NCBI RefSeq assembly: GCF_029961145.1
Contig: NZ_JASBRG010000007.1
Coordinates: 2,274,189-2,338,188, forward strand
Origin: Pinibacter soli
GTDB lineage: Bacteria > Bacteroidota > Bacteroidia > Chitinophagales > Chitinophagaceae
Length of the DNA stretch: 64,000 nt
Direction of reading: 5' to 3'
Part shown: positions 1 through 8,413 of the stretch, one piece after another
How the letters are laid out: each line of letters starts with the position of its first letter
Position numbering within the stretch: the stretch's first letter is position 1
Made by a program: the position numbers and the translations under genes
Notes under the pieces: generated by a model
Database searches by the model: none
Told to the model about the DNA's origin: nothing
What the model saw: only the letters and a program-made list of their open reading frames with translations

Positions 1-1118
1 TGTTCCTCAAACGAGCAATAAGGAAGGTTATAATCCTTAATTAGATCAGTATTTAAATTGGGTTGAGCCGCGCCCATATTAATGTTCCGCAACTCTCTAG
101 TCTTACTCTCCCAGAAATAATATAGGTATTGATTACTTCTTTGGTCAAGATCTAAAAATGCAGCAATACCATCATTTATTGTCGCATCAATCATGCAAAT
201 CTTTGGGATCCCAAGTGTCGCTCCACTATTTGACAGTAGTAGAGTATTGGGTTTTATTTGCCTGGTTTTGTGTAAACCCGCTTCTTTAATAGTATATTGA
301 AAAGTTGTCAAAAACATCCCCACATTGTTTGTCACATCAGCTACTTTCAAAAAAGGGATATTACCCTGATAATATCTCAAATCACCAGCTGGCCTTGGGG
401 AACCTCCACGCACTACTTTACTAATTTCTGAAATCTTCACCCGCTTCCACCCCTCCGGCAATTCCCCATCCTTCACATTCTCATTTGTCAACCTCCCCTC
501 AAATGCCCATTTCAATACACTTTGCCGATAGGTTTTTAGTTGCTGCTGGGCGGTGCGCAGGTTTTCTATGCCTTTGTCTAACTCACTAAAGAGTTCTTCT
601 ATTTTGGAAACAATAGCTTGTTGAGTTTCAATATTTGGAAGAGGAAATTCAAATCGTTTTATAGAGGAAATGCCAACATTTGCTTGAGTAGTTTCAACTA
701 TATACTTTCTAATCTCCTCCCAAATCTTTGGAGACAAAGAATATAAATAAACATACTTTGATAATACTAGATCGCGATCAGGTTTAATAACTGCACACGA
801 ATATGAGACTAGAAATTCCTTATCAAAATCAATGAGAATGTTTTTCCCAATTGTGCCATATCGAGGGAAAATTATATCTCCTCTTTCAGGCTTTATTTTT
901 CTTGATAGATTTAAATAATCCTCTTCCGAAACATACTTTGCATTTTCAAATGAAATCTTTAAATCGTCTGTAAAATCCTTTGTAGACACATAAGGATATC
1001 CAGTTGTTTCTTGCTTCGGCATCTTATGATCGATATCTCCAATTTTCTTACACACATCCCCTAACCTCACCCACTTCCAACCCTCCGGCAATTGTTCGTT
1101 ATTTCCTTCTTCCTTCAT
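1..1118 (-). CDS. hsdS: Type I restriction enzyme specificity subunit HsdS (3' end cut by window edge)
   Basis: DNA-recognition subunit of a type I restriction-modification complex. The reading frame opens at an ATG at 1118 and stays open to base 1, giving 372 residues without a stop; perhaps 40-60 C-terminal residues are missing. Two target-recognition domains are visible, each opened by the same phrase (LPEGWKWV near residue 10, LPEGWKRV near 220). Between them lies the helical spacer at about 163-210 with the family signature IEELFSELDKGIENLRTA and VLKWAFEG. It follows hsdR on the same strand after a 54-base gap, so the two are probably co-transcribed. No methylase gene (hsdM) lies between or upstream of them; it should lie beyond the left edge. 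Family assignment is firm; the target sequence cannot be read from the protein. Confidence 0.9.
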   Translation of the reverse strand, partial: MKEEGNNEQLPEGWKWVRLGDVCKKIGDIDHKMPKQETTGYPYVSTKDFTDDLKISFENAKYVSEEDYLNLSRKIKPERGDIIFPRYGTIGKNILIDFDKEFLVSYSCAVIKPDRDLVLSKYVYLYSLSPKIWEEIRKYIVETTQANVGISSIKRFEFPLPNIETQQAIVSKIEELFSELDKGIENLRTAQQQLKTYRQSVLKWAFEGRLTNENVKDGELPEGWKRVKISEISKVVRGGSPRPAGDLRYYQGNIPFLKVADVTNNVGMFLTTFQYTIKEAGLHKTRQIKPNTLLLSNSGATLGIPKICMIDATINDGIAAFLDLDQRSNQYLYYFWESKTRELRNINMGAAQPNLNTDLIKDYNLPYCSFEE

Positions 1119-1172
1119 TGTTCAATATTGTTATCCAGCACTATCTGGCTCATAAAAATCTGTTTACTTTTT

Positions 1173-3953
1173 TTACGCACTCAACGCCTCATTCAGCTCC
1201 TGCAAAATAAGTTCATAATCGTTTTTGAAAAGCTGATAGAACTTGCCTAGTCCGCCGTTTTTATTAAACGGATCGAGTTCGAAATCTTCTTTTTCTACGT
1301 GGAAGCTGCCGGCCACATAGTCTTTTATCATGCGCAGCCACTGCATTTGTTCTTCGGTAAATTTGGTGGTGGTACCGGCCTGTTTTTTAAATACCCAGGT
1401 TTGAAAGTTTTTGTCCACCATTTTATCATAACTCGTCAACGTGTCGTCTATGCCGCATATGTTGCGTATGAGGCTCACGAGTGCAGTGAGTTCGTTTTTG
1501 GCGGCACCGCCGGCCTGCTTCAGCTGCTCGTATGCACGCCATACATGCGAGGGCGCCAGTAGCGGCTGCTCGCTCGTGAGTTTGTCGCACAGGTCTTTTA
1601 TCATCCGGTAGGTGAGTTCACGGCGGCGGTAAGGCTGGCTATAGAAAATCTGCAACGCAGTGATCTCATCTTTATGGCCCTCCATCCATGCTTTAAAATT
1701 GCTGATGGTCAATTCAGCAGCAGCATCCTGATCTTTTACCCAGCCCATCTTTGTCACCGCATCTATGTTGATGTGGTCTATTACCTGGTCGTATTTTTTG
1801 CGCACATCTACTATGAAGTTGCGCAGCTCAGGATTGTTGAAAACAGCAACTGCTTGTTCAATCAATTTATCGTGCTGCGCTTTCGCTGTTGTATTGATAT
1901 GATCGGGCGATGTGCCGATGTTCTCGCGGATTACAGCTGTCTGTATATTGTTTATCGTATCGGGATCATAGGCATTCAGCAACTGCTTCACCACATGCCC
2001 AATGGATGCCCCACCCGCCTGATCGGCAAAGCTGGCTTTTTCTTTCTCATTAATCTGGCGATCGAGGCGCACAAGTCTGTTAGCAAGTGTGCTCAATATT
2101 TCTTCGCTGGTATTACCCATCGCTACGTTTTGCAGCACATCTTTCAGGCTCATGCCTGGCTTTTTTTCAAGCGGGCGGCTATCTGTTTTTTGAGATTGTT
2201 CTACACCTATGGCATCAATGATCACAAAATGATCTTTGCTAAACTTTGCAGAAGGCGTGCCTTTGGTTCTTAAATCCTCTAGAGAGCAGGTGCGTGTGCC
2301 GCGGCCTTTCATCTGCTCATAGTAGCTGCGGCTCTTTACATCGCGCATGAACACGAGCACTTCCAGCGGGCGAATATCGGTGCCCGTCGCAATCATGTCT
2401 ACGGTTACGGCTATGCGTGGGTAGTAATCGTTGCGAAACTGACTGAGCACGGTTTTGGGGTCTTCATCGCTGCGGTAAGTGATCTTTTTGCAAAACTTAT
2501 TTTCTTCGGCAAATTCTTCGCGCACAATTTCTATAATGTCTTCGGCATGCGAATCCGTTTTGGCGAAGATGAGCGTTTTAGGTACTTCAAATTTTCCATC
2601 CTTATCCAGGCGATCGGGAAACATGAAAGGCAGGTTGTCGCGTATGGCGCGAACGATCATGCGGATAGTGCTTGGATTCACAATGTCTTTATCCAATTGC
2701 TTGCCACTGTATTCAATGTCTTCATCTACCGATTCCCAAAATTTCCTTCGCGTAAGCCGTTCTCGCTTGTCTACTTTTTCGCCGAGTGCAATCGTGCTGC
2801 CATCTTTGGTAATTTTTGTTTCTACTGTAAAAACATTGTAAGGAACAAGCACGCCATCTATCACCGCTTTTTCATAACCATAGTCGCTTACAAGATTTTG
2901 ATTGAAGTAGCCAAACGTCCTGTTGTCGGGCGTTGCAGTGAGGCCCACCTGAAATACGTCAAAGTAATCCAGCACTTGTTTCCACAAATTATAAATGCTG
3001 CGGTGGCACTCATCAATTACTATGAAATCAAAAAACTCTGGTGGTATTTTTTCATTGTACACTACGGGCAATGGTTCCCTTGGTTGAAAACCTTCATTGG
3101 GATTTTCTTCTTCCGCGCTTTCATCCATCTCAGTACCTTTCAATATGGAATACATGCGCTGGATGGTGGAGATGTACACCTGGTTATCTGCAGGAATGAA
3201 ACTGCTTTTTAACCGGGTAACGCCGTATAGTTCGGTAAATTTTCTGTTGTCGTCATTGGGCACAAAGGCCATGAATTCCTGCTCGGCCTGTTCACCAAGG
3301 TTTTTGGTGTCTACCAGGAAAAGAATGCGTTTTGCTTTGGCATATTTTAATAACCGATACACAAAAGTGATAGCAGTAAAGGTTTTGCCGGAACCCGTTG
3401 CCATTTGCACCAATGCCTTTGGATGCGCTTTCTTAAAAGAATCTTCCAGTGTATTGATGGCCGTGATCTGGCAATCTCTTAAATCTCTTTCAACCAAAGC
3501 GGGCAAATCGTGCAGCCTTGTTCGCAGCGATTTTTCCTCTTTTGCATATCCGGCAAATGTTTCCGGACGATGGAAACTAAATACAGGTCTTGACCTTGGC
3601 TTTGGATCACGATAGTCGGTAAAGCGGGTAAGTTCGCCCGTGCTTTCGTACACAAAAGGTAGCGGGTCGTTTTGTAAATATTTTAGTTTGGCGGTAGCAT
3701 AGCCTTCACTTTGCTCTTCGTGAATGGTAAGGTGCTCGCCTTCTTCTGCACGTTTGGCTTCTATTATGCCGACGGGCTTTTTATTGACGAAAAGTACATA
3801 GTCCGCGGGACCAATATCTGTTTGATATTCTCTGATGGCAATGCCAACGCCGGCACCAAGGTTGATGCTCGTTTTATTTTGAATGATCCAGCCGCTCCGC
3901 AGTAGCTCGGCGTCGATCCTGTCTCTGGCAAGTTGCTCGGGGTTTTGATTCAA
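1173..3953 (-). CDS. hsdR: Type I restriction enzyme R subunit HsdR
   Basis: Motor and nuclease subunit of the type I restriction complex: ATP-driven DNA translocation, then cleavage. The 926 residues show an N-terminal PD-(D/E)xK nuclease (Asp51 in GPADYVLF, catalytic pair in IIEAKR at 64-69), then a DEAD/DEAH-type helicase with Walker A MATGSGKT (about 184-191), DECH box (314-317), TATP motif (339-342), and in the second RecA-like domain ATGTDIRPLEV and QMKGRGTR. The rest matches the EcoEI-type R C-terminal region. Length is normal and all key residues are present, so the enzyme looks intact. It is the first gene of the hsdR-hsdS unit; the next gene upstream is unrelated and 130 bases away. 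This order, R first and S second without M between, is less usual than hsdR-M-S. Confidence 0.95.
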   Translation of the reverse strand: MNQNPEQLARDRIDAELLRSGWIIQNKTSINLGAGVGIAIREYQTDIGPADYVLFVNKKPVGIIEAKRAEEGEHLTIHEEQSEGYATAKLKYLQNDPLPFVYESTGELTRFTDYRDPKPRSRPVFSFHRPETFAGYAKEEKSLRTRLHDLPALVERDLRDCQITAINTLEDSFKKAHPKALVQMATGSGKTFTAITFVYRLLKYAKAKRILFLVDTKNLGEQAEQEFMAFVPNDDNRKFTELYGVTRLKSSFIPADNQVYISTIQRMYSILKGTEMDESAEEENPNEGFQPREPLPVVYNEKIPPEFFDFIVIDECHRSIYNLWKQVLDYFDVFQVGLTATPDNRTFGYFNQNLVSDYGYEKAVIDGVLVPYNVFTVETKITKDGSTIALGEKVDKRERLTRRKFWESVDEDIEYSGKQLDKDIVNPSTIRMIVRAIRDNLPFMFPDRLDKDGKFEVPKTLIFAKTDSHAEDIIEIVREEFAEENKFCKKITYRSDEDPKTVLSQFRNDYYPRIAVTVDMIATGTDIRPLEVLVFMRDVKSRSYYEQMKGRGTRTCSLEDLRTKGTPSAKFSKDHFVIIDAIGVEQSQKTDSRPLEKKPGMSLKDVLQNVAMGNTSEEILSTLANRLVRLDRQINEKEKASFADQAGGASIGHVVKQLLNAYDPDTINNIQTAVIRENIGTSPDHINTTAKAQHDKLIEQAVAVFNNPELRNFIVDVRKKYDQVIDHINIDAVTKMGWVKDQDAAAELTISNFKAWMEGHKDEITALQIFYSQPYRRRELTYRMIKDLCDKLTSEQPLLAPSHVWRAYEQLKQAGGAAKNELTALVSLIRNICGIDDTLTSYDKMVDKNFQTWVFKKQAGTTTKFTEEQMQWLRMIKDYVAGSFHVEKEDFELDPFNKNGGLGKFYQLFKNDYELILQELNEALSA

Positions 3954-4083
3954 CTGATTAAGGCTTAGCCCACAAAATAAGTGAAATTTTGGAAAATCTG
4001 ATCTGGGAAGTCCTCATTCTGATATGTCGCGACTTGAGAGTCACATTGAATATCGCTCAGTTTACCAACCAATTGACAACAAA

Positions 4084-4740
4084 CTAAAGTGTCACAAAAT
4101 CCTGCACCAAAATAAAACTACCGGAGTTATAAGGAATAAATGCAACACCGATCAGCCTTGCATTTTTGTTAAGAAGATTACGCCTGTGGCCATAGCCGGG
4201 AACGCCTTCGTCAATGAGTAACGTAATCACTGCATCCAGCGCAGCGTCACCACCGTTATACATATTTTCTGCGCACGGCCCCGGTATTCCGGCCTTCGCC
4301 ATGCGGCGGCTGAATGTGGTACCATCGGAGGAGCTATGAGAAAATTGCTGATGACGTGCTAAATCAGTCGCGTGATTCTTCGACGTTTGATTTAACGTAG
4401 AGATCACTATAAGTGGAGTAACGGGACTTGCTTTGTAAAGTTCATTTTTCAGGGAGCGTACATTCGCACTGTTTGCTTTCCCATTGTTGCTTGCATACGA
4501 TGCAACATATTTGTCGTAAAATTCGCGTGGATGAACGCGAACTACATTTACCCAATACAACACATCCTGTTCACGGTTGGAAAGTTTTGAAAAAGCAGGC
4601 TGCCTTTTCATGTAGTTCATGATTGCGGTATCGCGACCATCAGAATTGCTAATGTTTGCCTGCGCGGCCTGGCACGAAATGACTATAGAACTAAAAATCA
4701 ACGCCGAAACAATCTTTATAAATTTCACCTTTTGTATCAT
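4084..4740 (-). CDS. CAP/SCP-domain secreted protein
   Basis: A 218-residue exported protein of the CAP superfamily (SCP, PR-1, Ag5). The N-terminus is a signal sequence with a lipobox-like IVISC (Cys23) followed by AAQA, so it may be a lipoprotein or be cut by signal peptidase I. The CAP core spans about 55-218, with the usual active-site set visible: His135 in QQFSHSS, Glu158 in CAENMYNGG and His185 in GHRRNLLN, ending in a strand FILVQDF. Bacterial CAP proteins are variously implicated in envelope processes; no specific activity can be given. It sits alone, downstream of another lipoprotein gene on the same strand. Confidence 0.8.
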   Translation of the reverse strand: MIQKVKFIKIVSALIFSSIVISCQAAQANISNSDGRDTAIMNYMKRQPAFSKLSNREQDVLYWVNVVRVHPREFYDKYVASYASNNGKANSANVRSLKNELYKASPVTPLIVISTLNQTSKNHATDLARHQQFSHSSSDGTTFSRRMAKAGIPGPCAENMYNGGDAALDAVITLLIDEGVPGYGHRRNLLNKNARLIGVAFIPYNSGSFILVQDFVTL

Positions 4741-4826
4741 CTAAAAAGTTTGGGGGAAACAATTTCCAAATCAACTCCCTTCAAACATAGTGCCAGTTCA
4801 TCAATACCCGTTCCCGAAACCATGAT

Positions 4827-4853
4827 AGCAGCGTACAAAAACTGCTACGCTGC
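4827..4853. terminator. Hairpin between two lipoprotein genes
   Basis: AGCAGCGTA and TACGCTGCT form a perfect 9-bp stem around a 9-base loop, just past the end of the 4880-5755 gene. On the plus strand it is followed by TTTTATT, on the minus strand only by ATC, so the T-tract is on the wrong side for the nearest gene. It may still act as a processing or termination structure. Confidence 0.5.
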
Positions 4854-4879
4854 TTTTTATTATTCAAATTATTTCTGAG

Positions 4880-5755
4880 TTACTTGCTGTTGCCTTTTCC
4901 GTCACACAGGTACTGCACGGTTACGTTGCCATAGATAAAAGGCAGTAGTGTAACAAGCCCCTGCAAGTACTGAAAGCCGTCGAAATACACCGGCAATCCG
5001 TAGTTGTTATACGTAGCGCTGCTAAATGAATTATTTATACTATAATTCCTGTCAATGAACATCCACATTTTATTGGTTTGCCTGATGCTTATTTTATCAT
5101 CGTATGGGGCGATCCTGAATGTATCATTATAAGGTTGCAACGGATTTGTCGTGCCGCGGTATTGCCTTGCCTGATAAGCTAAATTGCCGCGTCCATCATA
5201 CTTATAGGCATAGTGATATGTGTTCGCAAAACTTCCAAATGCCCAAACACTATCGTCACTGGCAACCACCCTGTCATAAGCATCGTAGTTAATTATAGAA
5301 ACACTCAAAAACTGCGGAGACGGCACCACTGCGCCATCGGGTCCAATGACCGTGAATCCGTACATGGTGTCTCTTATAATCTGGTCCGCCTTATTGAAGT
5401 CAAATTTATGCCAGGCCCACACCTGGCCTGGTGTTGTTGGAGTAGCCGTGAAAGAATATAGCACCTGGCTGACGCGATGCTTTTTGTCATAAATAAAAAA
5501 CGTATTGGGATTACCGGTGCCCAACGGAGTTGCAATAATGCTTTCCAGCTCATTTCGTTTGTTGTAATTAAAAACGTAGTTGGCGGGACCATACTGACCG
5601 ACAGAGGAGACTGTTTGCACCTGGCAGATATCAGAAACATCTTTGCCATTACCAGGCTTATTGATATAATCAATTAATTTCTGACAACTGGTTAAGAAAG
5701 TCGCGAAGGCGAGAGACAGGGCAAACACTGCATTTGCCAGTTTGTTCTTTTTCAT
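4880..5755 (-). CDS. Hypothetical lipoprotein with YD-like strand repeats
   Basis: Exported lipoprotein of unknown function. The ATG at 5755 is preferred over an in-frame start at 5857 because it is followed at once by a typical signal peptide (MKKNKLANAVFALSLA) and a lipobox TSC with the Cys at residue 24; 291 residues result. The mature part has repeated segments such as FNYNKRNELESI, FIYDKKHRVSQV, YDAYDRVV and YKYDGRGNLAYQ, a pattern resembling the YD repeats of RHS-like and DUF4595-type Bacteroidota surface proteins. No enzyme motif was seen. It is likely anchored in the outer membrane. Specific family membership is uncertain. Confidence 0.7.
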   Translation of the reverse strand: MKKNKLANAVFALSLAFATFLTSCQKLIDYINKPGNGKDVSDICQVQTVSSVGQYGPANYVFNYNKRNELESIIATPLGTGNPNTFFIYDKKHRVSQVLYSFTATPTTPGQVWAWHKFDFNKADQIIRDTMYGFTVIGPDGAVVPSPQFLSVSIINYDAYDRVVASDDSVWAFGSFANTYHYAYKYDGRGNLAYQARQYRGTTNPLQPYNDTFRIAPYDDKISIRQTNKMWMFIDRNYSINNSFSSATYNNYGLPVYFDGFQYLQGLVTLLPFIYGNVTVQYLCDGKGNSK

Positions 5756-6022
5756 AAAAGAGGGTTTATATGGGAGGTTAAAAATTGAACCTGGGTTTAA
5801 CGGATTGTGAGGGTATAGACATTTTATCACGCGAAAAAGCAATGCACAACGACTCAATCAAATAATCAACTCGTTTATTTGCATGACAATTGACGTAGGA
5901 GGAACAATAAATGCGGTTGGCAGAGGTTTGTTTTGTCAATATATTAATTTATCGGGAATAAAGGAAGCAATGGAAACATTTTATTGCCAGAAGTTCTACC
6001 AGCGGAAGCGTCATCTGCGTGC

Positions 6023-8095
6023 TCACTTTTCCCAAAACAACAATGCAAAGCCAAATGCCTCCACTTTATATTCCTTACCGGCAACACTTTTCGCCTCTTT
6101 CCTATGGGAAATATCATCGGGAGAGGCTAGTGCGGTATCGACCCATCGCTTCCACTGCACGCCGGGTGGCGGCTCGGGCAGTTCAAACTCAAGGGCTTCT
6201 TTATGAGCGTTAAGCATAAAATGCATGGTCAAATTTCCGCTGAGTGATTCTACCGTGAAAGCAACCGAGTGAGAGTTGGGCAACCAGTCAGCTGCATTGA
6301 GTTTGATGCCGTGCCAGGAGATAACAGCCTTGCCCAAAAGTTGGTTTAATGTCATGCTATATTCTGGTTTCGACATATCGCGCTCCAAGCGAATAACGAT
6401 CAGATTTTTTGTAAATCGCAACAGCCCGGCATGCTTGTCAACCAGCGACCAGTCAAACCAACTCAACTCATTATTCTGGCAATAGGCGTTGTTGTTGCCG
6501 TTTTGTGTTCTGCGTACTTCATCACCCATCAGTATCATTGGCGTGCCAACGGAGAGCAAAGTGAGTGCAAGAAAATTCTTTACCTGCCGGTTGCGTATAG
6601 TTTCAATAGCGGGATCATTTGTTGGGCCTTCTATGCCAAAATTGTAGCTGCAATTGTCATTGCAACCATCCTGGTTGTTTTCCCCGTTAGCTTCGTTGTG
6701 TTTCTGATTGTAGGAAACAAGATCATTGAGTGTGAATCCATCATGGCAGGTAACAAAATTGACGCTCTGTTCCGGGTCGCGATTGCGATAACTATAAATA
6801 TCCGGGCTTCCGATCAGGCGGGTTACGAGTTGCGACAAAGTGTTTTCGTCTCCCCGCATGAATTTTCGAAGATCATCGCGAAAGACCCCGTTCCACTCCT
6901 TCCATCTGTCACCCGCAAAACTACCAACCTGGTACAATCCCGCAGCATCCCATGCTTCGGCGATGAGCTTGGTACCGGCTAATTCGGGATCAGAATCGAT
7001 GTCCCACAACACCGGCGGATTCTCGATGGCTGAGCCTTTTTCATCTCTTGACAAAATAGAAGCCAAGTCAAAGCGAAAACCATCTACATGCATTTCCGAA
7101 ACCCAAAAACGGAGGCTGTCAATGATCATTCTTCGCACGATCGGTTGATTGGCATTTAGAGTATTGCCTGTGCCGGAAAAGTTGGAGTAATACTGTTTGT
7201 CATTTTCTAAAATATAATACACTGAATTATCTATACCCCGGTAACAAAATGAAGGACCATCGTGACTTCCTTCTGCTGTATGGTTGAACACTACATCCAA
7301 TATCACTTCTATACCCACTTTGTGCAAGGCTTTCACCATGTCGCGAAAATCATTCAACACCTGCATGTGATCTTTGGAAGAACTATAAGCCTGGTGCGGC
7401 GCAAAAAATGACACGGGGCTATATCCCCAATAATTGATCATTCCCTCCGGGCTGTCCTGTGCATCGAACTGAAACACGGGCAACAGCTCTACCGCTGTAA
7501 CTCCCAGCTCTTTGAGATAGGGGATCTTTTCAATAACACCGCCATACGTGCCGCGTTTCGCGGCTTCTATAGTTGAATTAGGGTTGAGTGTAAATCCGGC
7601 AGTATGCATTTCATAAATAACGGTTTCTGCAAATGACCGTTCAATAGGCTTGTCATTTTCCCAATCGTACACCGAAAGGTCAGCAACAGCGCTTTTCATC
7701 GCCGGTGTACCGAGTTTCCTTTCATCGGCATTTGCACGCCTGTTATATTTTTCCGGCACGGCCACCACATTTGCATAAGGATCGAGTAGTATTGAAGTGG
7801 CATCGTACCTGTGTCCGTTTGCAGGCTCATGCGGGCCGTCGATTCTGTATGCGTACAATTGCCCGCTTGTAAGGCCGGGAACATACACATGCCAGTATTG
7901 ATCGGTTCGATTTTTTTTCGGATCGAGCTTTATTGTCTTGTTTGGTTCGATAGCTTCTACATTATCAAACAGTAATAATTCAACGGCTGTACCATTTTTG
8001 CAGAACAAAGAAAAATTCACGCCTCCGGGAACGATCGTCGAACCCAGTGGAAAAGTTTCGCCATATTCGTGGATGTGTTTTTTTGCGACTTGCAT
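6023..8095 (-). CDS. glgX: Glycogen debranching enzyme GlgX (GH13 isoamylase type)
   Basis: Cytoplasmic hydrolase that cuts alpha-1,6 branch points of limit dextrin left by glycogen phosphorylase. The 690-residue protein starts with a CBM48-type domain (about 8-110), followed by the GH13 barrel. The conserved regions are present: DVVFNH at 267-272, GFRFDL with nucleophile Asp343, LIAEAWD with acid/base Glu380, and VTCHDGFTL at about 448-456 with the transition-state Asp452. A C-terminal beta domain follows. It lies downstream of glgP on the same strand after 318 bases that hold a palindromic repeat, so the two enzymes form a glycogen-degradation pair, though separate transcription cannot be excluded. 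A maltooligosyl-trehalose-type enzyme is less likely because the motif set and neighbour fit GlgX. Confidence 0.92.
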   Translation of the reverse strand: MQVAKKHIHEYGETFPLGSTIVPGGVNFSLFCKNGTAVELLLFDNVEAIEPNKTIKLDPKKNRTDQYWHVYVPGLTSGQLYAYRIDGPHEPANGHRYDATSILLDPYANVVAVPEKYNRRANADERKLGTPAMKSAVADLSVYDWENDKPIERSFAETVIYEMHTAGFTLNPNSTIEAAKRGTYGGVIEKIPYLKELGVTAVELLPVFQFDAQDSPEGMINYWGYSPVSFFAPHQAYSSSKDHMQVLNDFRDMVKALHKVGIEVILDVVFNHTAEGSHDGPSFCYRGIDNSVYYILENDKQYYSNFSGTGNTLNANQPIVRRMIIDSLRFWVSEMHVDGFRFDLASILSRDEKGSAIENPPVLWDIDSDPELAGTKLIAEAWDAAGLYQVGSFAGDRWKEWNGVFRDDLRKFMRGDENTLSQLVTRLIGSPDIYSYRNRDPEQSVNFVTCHDGFTLNDLVSYNQKHNEANGENNQDGCNDNCSYNFGIEGPTNDPAIETIRNRQVKNFLALTLLSVGTPMILMGDEVRRTQNGNNNAYCQNNELSWFDWSLVDKHAGLLRFTKNLIVIRLERDMSKPEYSMTLNQLLGKAVISWHGIKLNAADWLPNSHSVAFTVESLSGNLTMHFMLNAHKEALEFELPEPPPGVQWKRWVDTALASPDDISHRKEAKSVAGKEYKVEAFGFALLFWEK

Positions 8096-8413
8096 TGCAA
8101 TTGTTGAAGCATTTTTTTATGGAACGAACATTTGTACTGCTATTAAACTTTGGTTGTGTCACTCACTTGTACAGCAGTAATTCTATTGAGCATAGGTTAC
8201 AATCGGCGACGTCATTGCGAAGCCCGCGGAGCTGACAGACCGAAAGAAAATAAACAAAGCACCACGTTTACGAACGGCTGAAGCAATCTCGATGCGCATC
8301 TGAGATTGCTTCGCCCCGTTCACGATATTCCAGCCTTCTCATGTCTGGTGCGACGTCGCAATTTTGCAGGGGCTCGCAATGACGCTGCAACATAAAGCTT
8401 TAGGCGTTTAGCT
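8096..8413. repeat. Palindromic intergenic repeat, family A copy 1
   Basis: The gap between glgX and glgP holds no gene. From about 8209 to 8385 there is a large nested inverted repeat. Outer arms are CGTCATTGCGA (8210-8220) and TCGCAATGACG (8374-8384). Inner arms are GAAGCAATCTC (8280-8290) and GAGATTGCTTC (8302-8312), and they enclose the perfect palindrome GATGCGCATC. The same words recur at 20667-20844 and 35503-35721. Confidence 0.85.

Noticed and set aside
1674-3615. Long plus-strand frames opposite hsdR
   Set aside because: Translations lack any family features; the minus-strand gene explains the stretch fully.
8096-8413. Non-coding RNA gene between glgX and glgP
   Set aside because: The structure is shared with two other gaps and fits a dispersed palindromic repeat; no promoter was seen.
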